Assembly (NCBI GenBank): GCA_966185765.1
Contig: CBIFVZ010000101.1
Span: 1-10,978, forward strand
Source of the DNA: CBIFVZ01 sp966185765
GTDB lineage: Bacteria > Pseudomonadota > Gammaproteobacteria > Enterobacterales > Enterobacteriaceae
Direction of reading: 5' to 3'
Length of the DNA: 10,978 bases
In this document: one piece after another, positions 1-5,674 of the stretch
How the letters are laid out: the number at the start of each line of letters is the position of its first letter
How positions within the stretch are numbered: position 1 is the stretch's first letter
The notes under the pieces: model-generated
Databases searched by the model: none
What the model was told of the DNA's origin: nothing
The model's input: the letters and a program-made list of their open reading frames with translations, nothing else
Made by a program: the position numbers and the translations under genes

Positions 1-37
1 TGACGATCACACGATCATGTAACGGACGAATACTCAT
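1..37 (-). CDS. groS: GroES co-chaperonin, N-terminal codons only (cut by left edge)
   Basis: Read leftward from the ATG at 37-35, the visible codons give MSIRPLHDRVIV, which is the N-terminus of GroES. GroES is the heptameric lid of the GroEL folding chamber in the cytoplasm. Only 12 codons are inside the window. An AAAGGAGA ribosome-binding site lies at 52-45, about 7 bases before the start. Upstream is a sigma-32 type promoter (118-146). In enterobacteria groL follows groS, so it should lie just left of the window. The position next to yjeH agrees with E. coli gene order. Confidence 0.95.
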   Translation of the reverse strand, partial: MSIRPLHDRVIV

Positions 38-117
38 TGATAGCTCTCCTTTGAAGAAGTTTTTATCAGTTATGGGTGACGCCGGTCCGCAATCGGTTTT
101 CCGGCTGGTGCTCAGAA

Positions 118-146
118 AGATGGGGGTGGCGTTCCCCCCCTTCAAG
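118..146 (-). promoter_or_regulatory. Sigma-32 heat-shock promoter of groS
   Basis: On the minus strand, CTTGAA at 146-141 is followed after 15 bases by CCCCATCT at 125-118. These match the known sigma-32 (RpoH) elements (CTTGAA and CCCCATnT) with the usual 13-15 base spacing. Transcription would start near 110 and leave a leader of roughly 70 bases before the groS start at 37. The -35 element sits inside a perfect palindrome, six C, TTCAA, six G (135-151). A run rich in A and T lies directly upstream (152-178). Confidence 0.85.
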
Positions 147-245
147 GGGGGAAACAAAAAAATTTTGAAAATTTTTTGAGGGGACGCGGGGAATAATCCC
201 TGCAAAAACCGAGGGAAAGGCGCAACCATGTCGAACAACAGGCTG

Positions 246-254
246 TGATATTAT
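246..254 (+). promoter_or_regulatory. Candidate extended -10 promoter for yjeH
   Basis: TGATATTAT at 246-254 is an extended -10 element (TGn plus TATTAT, five of six consensus bases), 30 bases before the yjeH start. I see no good -35 box 16-18 bases upstream, which is common for extended -10 promoters. An AGGG ribosome-binding site lies at 274-277. The rest of the 38-284 gap is taken up by the groS promoter and leader on the other strand. Confidence 0.4.
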
Positions 255-284
255 CGGTTTCTTCATAAATAGCAGGGCAGCGTC

Positions 285-1523
285 ATGAGCGGACTGAAAC
301 AAGAGCTGGGATTGGCTCAGGGAGTCGGTTTACTTTCAACATCATTACTGGGTACTGGCGTTTTTGCCGTCCCGGCCCTGGCGGCTCTGGCCGCCGGAAA
401 CGACAGCCTGTGGGCGTGGCCCATTCTTATTGTGCTGGTCTTTCCCATCGCCATTGTCTTTGCCATCCTCGGGCGCCATTTCCCCAGCGCAGGCGGCGTC
501 GTGCACTTTGTCGAACTGGCCTTTGGCCCTCGCCTGGCGCGGGTGACCGGGTGGTTATTTCTTTCAGTGATTCCGGTTGGACTGCCCGCCGCGCTGCATA
601 TTGCCTCGGGTTTTGGCCAGGCGCTGTTTGGCTGGCATGACGAGCAATTGTTAGCCGCAGAGATAGGGACGCTGGCCATTGTCTGGTGGCTTGGCACGCG
701 CGGCGCCCGCTCCAGTGCGAACCTGCAAACGGGCGTTGCCGTACTTATCGTTGCACTCATTGTGGCAATCTGGTGGTTTGGCTCAATTTCGCTACGTGAT
801 ATCCCTTTCCCCTCACCTGGTGCAGTGGCACCGGAGCGCCTTTTTTCCGCGCTGTCGGTGATGTTCTGGTGTTTTGTTGGCCTTGAAGCCTTTGCCCATC
901 TCGCCTCAGAGTTTCGCTCACCTGAGCGGGATTTCCCTCGCGCGCTGCTAATTGGTCTGTTGCTGGCAGGTACGGTGTACTGGGGCTGCACGGTGGTTGT
1001 GCTGCACTTCAATGCTTACGGGGAAGGGCTGGCCGCAGCAGCCTCACTGCCGGGCATTATTGTAGAACTGTTTGGCGTAAGCGCGCTGTGGGTTGCCTGC
1101 GTTATTGGCTACCTGGCCTGCTTTGCCAGCCTCAACATTTATATTCAAAGTTTTGCCCGCCTGGTCTGGGCACAGGCGCAAAGCCGTCCGCAAAGCCGCT
1201 TTGCCCGGTTGTCACCACGACGCCTGCCGGTCAATGCGCTTAATGCCGTGCTCGCCTGCTGCGTAGTAAGCTCGCTGTGCATCCACATGCTCGCCATCAA
1301 TCTTGATGCGCTGATCGTTTACGCCAACGGCATTTTTATTATGGTTTACCTGCTGTGTATGCTGGCGGGATGCCGTTTATTGAAGGGCTACGCTCGGTTA
1401 CTGGCCGCATTTGGCGGTGTGCTTTGCCTGCTGTTACTGGCAATGGTGGGTTACAAAAGTCTGTATGCCATTATTATGCTGATTGCTTTTTGGCTTTTTC
1501 TGCCCAAAAAGCGCGGCGCGTGA
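285..1523 (+). CDS. yjeH: YjeH, L-methionine / branched-chain amino acid exporter
   Basis: The 412-residue protein is close to E. coli YjeH (about 418 aa by memory), starting MSGLKQELGLAQGVGLLSTS. It is an inner-membrane transporter of the APC superfamily, known in E. coli to export methionine and branched-chain amino acids. The sequence is almost wholly hydrophobic, with roughly 10-12 membrane segments. It has the glycine-rich first helix typical of APC carriers (LLGTGVFAVPALAAL) and the conserved stretch FWCFVGLEAFAHLASEFRSPERDFPRA near residues 190-220. The ATG at 285 follows AGGG at 274-277. The C-terminus is a few residues shorter than in E. coli, and its last codons form one arm of the fxsA terminator. 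It is convergent with fxsA and divergent from groS. Confidence 0.93.
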   Translation: MSGLKQELGLAQGVGLLSTSLLGTGVFAVPALAALAAGNDSLWAWPILIVLVFPIAIVFAILGRHFPSAGGVVHFVELAFGPRLARVTGWLFLSVIPVGLPAALHIASGFGQALFGWHDEQLLAAEIGTLAIVWWLGTRGARSSANLQTGVAVLIVALIVAIWWFGSISLRDIPFPSPGAVAPERLFSALSVMFWCFVGLEAFAHLASEFRSPERDFPRALLIGLLLAGTVYWGCTVVVLHFNAYGEGLAAAASLPGIIVELFGVSALWVACVIGYLACFASLNIYIQSFARLVWAQAQSRPQSRFARLSPRRLPVNALNAVLACCVVSSLCIHMLAINLDALIVYANGIFIMVYLLCMLAGCRLLKGYARLLAAFGGVLCLLLLAMVGYKSLYAIIMLIAFWLFLPKKRGA

Positions 1524-1533
1524 ACTGCGCCGC
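1506..1533 (-). terminator. Intrinsic terminator of fxsA, overlapping the 3' end of yjeH
   Basis: GCGGCGC (1513-1519) and GCGCCGC (1527-1533) form a perfect 7-bp stem with a 7-base loop. In the minus direction the stem is followed by GC and then five T (1510-1506), the intrinsic terminator pattern. This would end fxsA transcripts. On the plus strand no T run follows, so it should work poorly for yjeH. One arm of the stem is inside the last codons of yjeH, and the yjeH stop codon lies in the loop. Confidence 0.75.
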
Positions 1534-1545
1534 ACAGTACTTCTA

Positions 1546-2019
1546 TTAGCGGTCGTCTTTGTTCTCAAGACGAGAGCGCTCATCGTCTTTACGCTGAAAC
1601 TCGCCGTCAAACGTGTTGCCCTGGTCGTTGCTAAAGCCACCGCCAAACCCACCTGGCGTGCGGGTGAAGTGCAGGTGCGGCAGCAGACGCAGCGTCAGCA
1701 ATTTTTGTACCGGGGGTAGCAGGAACAGCAAGCCGAGGAAGTCGGTAAAAAAACCTGGCAGGATAAGCAGAACGCCTGCAATCACAATAGAGATGCTCTT
1801 CACCATCTCTTTCGCCGGACTTTCCCCCGACTCAATCTTCTGCTGCATGGCAATAAAATTACGCAGCCCCTGGTTGCGCACCAGCGACATCCCGAGAATG
1901 GACGTGAAAATCACCAGCACCAGCGTCAACAGCACGCCAAACACATGTGCAACCTGAATAAAGACAGAAATCTCGATATACACATAGAGAAAAATAGCAA
2001 GAAGTGGGATCCAGCGCAC
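1546..2019 (-). CDS. fxsA: FxsA, inner-membrane protein (suppressor of F exclusion of phage T7)
   Basis: The 157-residue protein matches E. coli FxsA (about 158 aa). It starts MRWIPLLAIFLYVYIEISVF and ends with a charged tail, NTFDGEFQRKDDERSRLENK. The N-terminal about 110 residues hold hydrophobic membrane segments, including VLLTLVLVIFTSILGMSLVRNQG; the last about 50 are polar and glycine-rich, probably cytoplasmic. In E. coli extra FxsA relieves the block to phage T7 in F-carrying cells; its normal job is not well defined. The start is a GTG at 2019-2017, chosen because it gives the conserved N-terminus and has CTGGAG at 2031-2026, six bases away. It is divergent from aspA and ends at a terminator inside yjeH. 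Confidence 0.93.
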   Translation of the reverse strand: MRWIPLLAIFLYVYIEISVFIQVAHVFGVLLTLVLVIFTSILGMSLVRNQGLRNFIAMQQKIESGESPAKEMVKSISIVIAGVLLILPGFFTDFLGLLFLLPPVQKLLTLRLLPHLHFTRTPGGFGGGFSNDQGNTFDGEFQRKDDERSRLENKDDR

Positions 2020-2132
2020 CAGCAGCTCCAGGTTGTCGGGCGGTCGCCATCGCGGCCGCGAATAATGTCGGTTGCTTTATAGCATGACTCAGAAATGGTG
2101 GCGTTGCCGCCAAAAATCAAGCCCCAACAGTC

Positions 2133-2148
2133 TAACCCTTCAGGGTTA
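2133..2148. repeat. Perfect inverted repeat, possible operator
   Basis: TAACCCT (2133-2139) and AGGGTTA (2142-2148) are exact reverse complements separated by TC. The 2-base spacer is too small for a good RNA hairpin and no T run follows, so a binding site for a dimeric regulator is more likely than a terminator. It lies about 50 bases upstream of the likely fxsA -10 and 12 bases from the best CRP-like site. I do not recognise the regulator. Confidence 0.4.
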
Positions 2149-2159
2149 AATACCCGGTC

Positions 2160-2175
2160 AGTGACCTACATCACA
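2160..2175. promoter_or_regulatory. CRP-like site, fxsA-aspA intergenic
   Basis: AGTGACCTACATCACA matches TGTGA-N6-TCACA at nine of ten defined positions. Its centre is about 153 bases upstream of the likely aspA start and about 97 from the likely fxsA start, so either gene could be the target. Weaker CRP-like matches lie at 2210-2225 (about 7 of 10) and 2240-2255 (8 of 10). Confidence 0.55.
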
Positions 2176-2270
2176 TATTAATAATTCTGATGAGAGATGC
2201 AGGATAATAAGTGATCCAGATTACTGCTTTTCGTTGCCATCAGAATATGATCACATAAAACGGGCCTGAG

Positions 2271-2284
2271 ATGACCATAATCAT
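2271..2284 (+). promoter_or_regulatory. FNR-like site of the aspA promoter
   Basis: ATGAC-CATA-ATCAT matches the FNR box TTGAT-N4-ATCAA at seven of ten positions. Its centre (2277.5) is about -41.5 to -42.5 from a start 5-6 bases after TATACT (2309-2314), the classic position for FNR activation. The weak -35 region is consistent with activator dependence. The match alone is modest; the spacing and the known anaerobic induction of aspA support it. Confidence 0.5.
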
Positions 2285-2308
2285 CGGCCCAATCGCCGCA
2301 CAACCGCA

Positions 2309-2314
2309 TATACT
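2309..2314 (+). promoter_or_regulatory. -10 element of the aspA promoter
   Basis: TATACT differs from TATAAT at one base and lies 49 bases before the aspA ATG. Transcription would start near 2320. No -35 hexamer is visible about 17 bases upstream, in line with activation by FNR/CRP bound further upstream. Confidence 0.5.
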
Positions 2315-2362
2315 TTGTGCACACTGGTATTATTTTCGGCAGCTTTGAATAAGAAGGTCCAC

Positions 2363-3799
2363 ATGTTAAATAACATTCGTATCGAAGAAGATTTGTTGGG
2401 TACCCGAGAAGTACCGGCGGACGCTTACTACGGTATCCATACTCTGCGAGCGATTGAAAATTTCTACATCAGTAACAACAAAATCAGTGATATCCCCGAG
2501 TTTGTGCGCGGCATGGTGATGGTCAAAAAAGCTGTCGCGATGGCGAACCTCGAACTGCAAACCATTCCACGCAGCATTGCCAATGCCATCATCGCAGCCT
2601 GTGATGAAGTGCTCAACAACGGTAAATGCATGGATCAGTTCCCGGTGGACGTCTATCAGGGCGGCGCTGGCACCTCGGTGAACATGAACACCAACGAAGT
2701 GCTGGCGAATATCGGTCTTGAGCTGATGGGCCATCAGAAAGGCGAATACCAGTACCTCAACCCGAATGACCACGTCAACAAATGCCAGTCCACAAACGAC
2801 GCCTACCCGACCGGTTTTCGCATCGCGGTTTATGCCTCCATCATTAAACTGGTGGATGCAATCAGCCAGTTGAGCGAAGGCTTCGGGCGTAAGGCTGTTG
2901 AATTCGATAACATCCTGAAAATGGGCCGTACCCAGCTTCAGGATGCCGTACCGATGACGCTGGGCCAGGAGTTCCACGCCTTTCGCGTACTGCTTAATGA
3001 AGAAACCAAAAACCTGATGCGTACTGCGGAGCTGCTGCTTGAGGTTAACCTTGGCGCGACCGCTATCGGCACCCGCCTGAATACGCCGGATGGCTATCAG
3101 CAGCTGGCCGTTGCAAAGCTCGCAGAAGTCAGCAACCTGCCGGTTGTGCCGGCAGAAGATCTGATTGAAGCGACCTCAGACTGCGGCGCGTATGTGATGG
3201 TGCACAGTTCACTCAAGCGTCTGGCTGTGAAGCTGTCAAAAATCTGTAATGACCTGCGTCTGCTCTCTTCTGGTCCGCGCGCTGGTCTGAACGAAATCAA
3301 CCTGCCGGAGCTGCAGGCGGGTTCGTCTATCATGCCAGCTAAAGTGAATCCGGTCGTGCCGGAAGTGGTCAACCAGGTGTGCTTTAAAGTTATCGGTAAT
3401 GACACCACCGTTACGATGGCGTCTGAAGCCGGTCAGTTGCAGCTGAACGTAATGGAGCCGGTGATTGGTCAGGCGCTGTTCGAATCTATCCATATTCTGA
3501 CCAACGCCTGCTACAATTTGCTGGAAAAAACCGTTAACGGCATTACGGCGAATAAAGAGGTGTGCGAAAGCTATGTGTACAACTCCATCGGCATCGTCAC
3601 CTATCTGAACCCGTTCATTGGTCACCATAACGGCGATATCGTCGGTAAAATCTGTGCCGAAACCGGCAAGAGCGTGCGCGAAGTGGTGCTGGAGCGCGGT
3701 CTGCTGACCGAAGCCGAACTGGACGACATTTTCTCTGTCGATAACCTGCGCCACCCGGCCTATAAAGCAAAACGTTATACCGATGAAAGCGAACAATAA
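2363..3799 (+). CDS. aspA: Aspartate ammonia-lyase (aspartase)
   Basis: AspA converts L-aspartate to fumarate and ammonia in the cytoplasm. This feeds fumarate respiration and allows use of aspartate as a nitrogen source. The 478-residue length equals that of E. coli AspA as I recall it, and most residues agree. Visible family motifs include GAGTSVNMNTNEV, the HVNKCQSTNDAYPT substrate-binding stretch and the fumarase/aspartase signature GSSIMPAKVNP (residues 320-330), whose flexible loop carries the catalytic serine. The ATG at 2363 is chosen over an in-frame ATG at 2315: it gives the MLNNIRIEEDLLGTREVP start and has AAGAAGG at 2351-2357, while 2315 overlaps the likely transcription start. 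dcuA follows 122 bases downstream. A terminator lies between them, so dcuA may be read partly by read-through. Confidence 0.97.
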   Translation: MLNNIRIEEDLLGTREVPADAYYGIHTLRAIENFYISNNKISDIPEFVRGMVMVKKAVAMANLELQTIPRSIANAIIAACDEVLNNGKCMDQFPVDVYQGGAGTSVNMNTNEVLANIGLELMGHQKGEYQYLNPNDHVNKCQSTNDAYPTGFRIAVYASIIKLVDAISQLSEGFGRKAVEFDNILKMGRTQLQDAVPMTLGQEFHAFRVLLNEETKNLMRTAELLLEVNLGATAIGTRLNTPDGYQQLAVAKLAEVSNLPVVPAEDLIEATSDCGAYVMVHSSLKRLAVKLSKICNDLRLLSSGPRAGLNEINLPELQAGSSIMPAKVNPVVPEVVNQVCFKVIGNDTTVTMASEAGQLQLNVMEPVIGQALFESIHILTNACYNLLEKTVNGITANKEVCESYVYNSIGIVTYLNPFIGHHNGDIVGKICAETGKSVREVVLERGLLTEAELDDIFSVDNLRHPAYKAKRYTDESEQ

Positions 3800-3822
3800 G
3801 TTACATACCGAATAACGCCAAA

Positions 3823-3850
3823 GGCACGTCCACTGTGACGTGCCTTTTTT
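3823..3850 (+). terminator. Intrinsic terminator after aspA
   Basis: GGCACGTC (3823-3830) and GACGTGCC (3837-3844) form a perfect 8-bp stem with a 6-base loop, followed at once by six T (3845-3850). It separates aspA from dcuA and should reduce, not necessarily abolish, joint transcription. Confidence 0.9.
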
Positions 3851-3921
3851 ATTGCATGCGGATACGAATCTTCAACATTTCATTTTCAACTTAAACATTT
3901 AAAAAACTAAGGATAACAACT

Positions 3922-5223
3922 ATGTTTGGTGCAGAGCTTGTCGTCGTTCTGTTGGCTATCTACCTCGGTGCGCGCCTGGGCGGCATCGGCATTGGCTTTG
4001 CCGGTGGCCTGGGCGTGCTGGTGCTGACGCTGTTTTTTCAAATTCCGCCCGGCGCTATCCCGTTTGACGTCATCGAAATTATTATGGCGGTGATTGCCGC
4101 TATCGCGGCGATGCAGGTCGCAGGCGGCATGGATTACCTGGTCAGCCTGGCCGAACGCCTGCTGCGCCGCCACCCCAAATACATCACCTTTATCGCCCCA
4201 CTGGTGACCTGGTTTATGACTATCCTCGCCGGAACCGGCCACACCGCGTTCTCCACCATGCCGGTGATTACCGAAGTGGCAAAAGAACAAGGCATTCGCC
4301 CGTCGCGCCCGCTGTCAATTGCCGTTGTCGCCTCGCAGATTGCGATTACCGCCTCGCCAATCTCGGCGGCGGTGGTGTTCTTTGCCGGTATTCTTGAGCC
4401 GCTCGGCGTAAGCTACCTGACGCTGCTTGCTATCTGTATTCCGGTAACGTTGATTGCCGTCATGCTGACGGCATTCGTGTGTAACTTCCTCGGCTGCGAA
4501 CTCAAAGACGATCCGGTTTACCAGGAGCGTCTGGCAAAAGGTGAAGTCACCCTGCGCGGCTCGCGCGTATTTGAGATCAAACCTCATGCCCGCCGCGCGG
4601 TACTGCTGTTCCTGGTGGGTATCGTGGCGGTGATGTTCTACGCAACCGCTATCAGCGACACCGTTGGCCTTATTGAAAACCCGGTGCTGCCGCGTAACGA
4701 AGCCATCGTGGTGTTCATGCTGACCATCGCCACGCTGATTTGCCTGACCTGTAAGGCCGACACCGGTGAAATCCTTAACGCGCCGACCTTTAAATCCGGC
4801 ATGAGCGCCTGCGTGTGCGTGCTCGGTGTTGCCTGGCTTGGCGACACCTTCGTGAAGCACCATATCAACGACATCCAGGAAATCGCAGGCGATCTGCTGC
4901 AAAACTATCCGTGGCTGCTGGCCGTGGTCCTGTTCTTTGCGGCCACGCTGCTGTACTCCCAGGCCGCAACCACCAAAGCGCTGATGCCTGCCGCACTGCT
5001 GCTGGGCGTTACCCCGCTCACCGCAGTAGCGTCATTTGCCGCCGTTTCTGCCCTGTTCGTGCTGCCAACCTACCCAACCCTGCTGGCAGCGGTTGAAATG
5101 GACGACACCGGTTCCACCCGCATCGGTAAGTTTGTATTTAACCACTCCTTCCTGGTGCCGGGCATAATTGCCATTGCCCTGTGCGTTATCCTGGGCTTTG
5201 TCATCGGCGGTGTCCTGATTTAA
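3922..5223 (+). CDS. dcuA: DcuA, anaerobic C4-dicarboxylate antiporter
   Basis: DcuA is an inner-membrane carrier that exchanges aspartate, fumarate or malate for succinate. The 433-residue length is that of the Dcu family. Visible Dcu features are GARLGGIGIGFAGGLGVLVL near the N-terminus, ERLLRRHPKYITFIAPLVTW, SQIAITASPISAAVVF, the GMSACVCVLGVAWLGDTF region and LPTYPTLLAAVEMDDTGSTRIGKFVFNH near the end. The sequence has about 10-12 hydrophobic segments. An AAGGA ribosome-binding site at 3909-3913 supports the ATG at 3922. It follows aspA, whose product fumarate it handles. From memory it is less like E. coli K-12 DcuA than its neighbours are like theirs, so its exact orthology deserves an alignment; DcuA is favoured over DcuB by sequence and by position beside aspA. 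I see no convincing own promoter in 3851-3921. Confidence 0.92.
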   Translation: MFGAELVVVLLAIYLGARLGGIGIGFAGGLGVLVLTLFFQIPPGAIPFDVIEIIMAVIAAIAAMQVAGGMDYLVSLAERLLRRHPKYITFIAPLVTWFMTILAGTGHTAFSTMPVITEVAKEQGIRPSRPLSIAVVASQIAITASPISAAVVFFAGILEPLGVSYLTLLAICIPVTLIAVMLTAFVCNFLGCELKDDPVYQERLAKGEVTLRGSRVFEIKPHARRAVLLFLVGIVAVMFYATAISDTVGLIENPVLPRNEAIVVFMLTIATLICLTCKADTGEILNAPTFKSGMSACVCVLGVAWLGDTFVKHHINDIQEIAGDLLQNYPWLLAVVLFFAATLLYSQAATTKALMPAALLLGVTPLTAVASFAAVSALFVLPTYPTLLAAVEMDDTGSTRIGKFVFNHSFLVPGIIAIALCVILGFVIGGVLI

Positions 5224-5230
5224 CCGCGTC

Positions 5231-5252
5231 TCCCCCCTCATACGAGGGGGGA
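5231..5252 (+). terminator. Hairpin after dcuA, terminator-like
   Basis: TCCCCCCTC (5231-5239) and GAGGGGGGA (5244-5252) form a perfect 9-bp stem with a 4-base loop, 7 bases after the dcuA stop. It is very stable, but no run of T follows on either strand, so it may block 3' exonucleases or pause polymerase and not act as a standard intrinsic terminator. Confidence 0.55.
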
Positions 5253-5307
5253 ATCTCTGACGTTACCTACGTTTACATCCTGTGCTTCGCCGTCTGCGCC
5301 TGGCTCG

Positions 5308-5316
5308 TGATATAGT
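5308..5316 (+). promoter_or_regulatory. Extended -10 promoter for cutA-dsbD
   Basis: TGATATAGT (TGn plus TATAGT, five of six consensus bases) lies 35 bases before the cutA start. No clear -35 is seen. It is placed between the dcuA hairpin and cutA, so it could drive cutA, dsbD and perhaps yjdC. Confidence 0.45.
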
Positions 5317-5350
5317 CTGCGCACGAAATATGCTGATACGGAGATTTGCT

Positions 5351-5674
5351 ATGGCGACACCCGATGCCGTTGTTGTTCTGTGTACTGCACCTGATGAATC
5401 CACGGCTCAGGAGTTGGCCACGCGGATTCTGGGCGAAAAACTCGCCGCCTGCGCGACGCTTATGCCTAACGCCACCTCGCTGTATTACTGGGAAGGTAAG
5501 ATTGAGCAGGAATATGAAGTACAGATGCTCATCAAAACCGACAAGGATCATCTCGACAGGCTGCTGGTCTGCCTGAAAGCCCATCACCCGTATCAGACGC
5601 CGGAACTGCTGGCGCTCCCCGTCATTCAAGGAAATAGCGAATATCTCTCATGGTTGTACGCGTCTTTACGTTAA
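5351..5674 (+). CDS. cutA: CutA, divalent-cation tolerance protein
   Basis: CutA is a small cytoplasmic trimer linked to copper and other divalent cation tolerance; its biochemical role is uncertain. The protein starting at 5351 has 107 residues, close to the usual about 112, and carries the family stretches VVVLCTAPDE, SLYYWEGKIEQEYEV and HHPYQTPELL. The residues corresponding to the copper ligands described in E. coli are present: Cys11 and His78/His79. In-frame upstream ATGs at 5282 and 5330 were not chosen: the one at 5282 lies before the promoter, and GGAG at 5339-5342 fits 5351. The last 25 bases overlap dsbD in another frame, so dsbD translation is probably coupled to cutA. Confidence 0.92.
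   Translation: MATPDAVVVLCTAPDESTAQELATRILGEKLAACATLMPNATSLYYWEGKIEQEYEVQMLIKTDKDHLDRLLVCLKAHHPYQTPELLALPVIQGNSEYLSWLYASLR

Larger units (their letters stand above)
2020..2362. promoter_or_regulatory. Divergent fxsA-aspA control region
   Basis: This 343-base region has no gene. Toward fxsA it holds a TGC-TATAAA extended -10 (minus strand, TATAAA at 2081-2076). Toward aspA it holds TATACT (2309-2314) without a good -35. Between them are an inverted repeat TAACCCT-TC-AGGGTTA (2133-2148), three CRP-like sequences (2160-2175, 2210-2225, 2240-2255) and an FNR-like sequence (2271-2284). E. coli aspA is known to be activated by CRP and FNR, which fits. Site assignments are by eye against the consensus. 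Confidence 0.7.

Noticed and set aside
317..1012. 231-codon open frame on the minus strand inside yjeH
   Set aside because: It is antisense to a clearly recognised membrane transporter; its composition (Arg/Ser/Thr/Pro-rich) is that of a shadow frame, and it has no family resemblance.
2315..2362. Upstream start extending aspA by 16 residues
   Set aside because: Lies next to the promoter -10 at or before the likely transcription start, lacks a ribosome-binding site and is absent from the family; the ATG at 2363 has AAGAAGG.
3236..3796. 186-codon minus-strand frame inside aspA
   Set aside because: Lies entirely antisense to conserved aspartase; no ribosome-binding site or recognisable domain.
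4315..4902. 195-codon minus-strand frame inside dcuA
   Set aside because: His/Arg/Gln-rich shadow of a GC-rich membrane protein gene, no motif.
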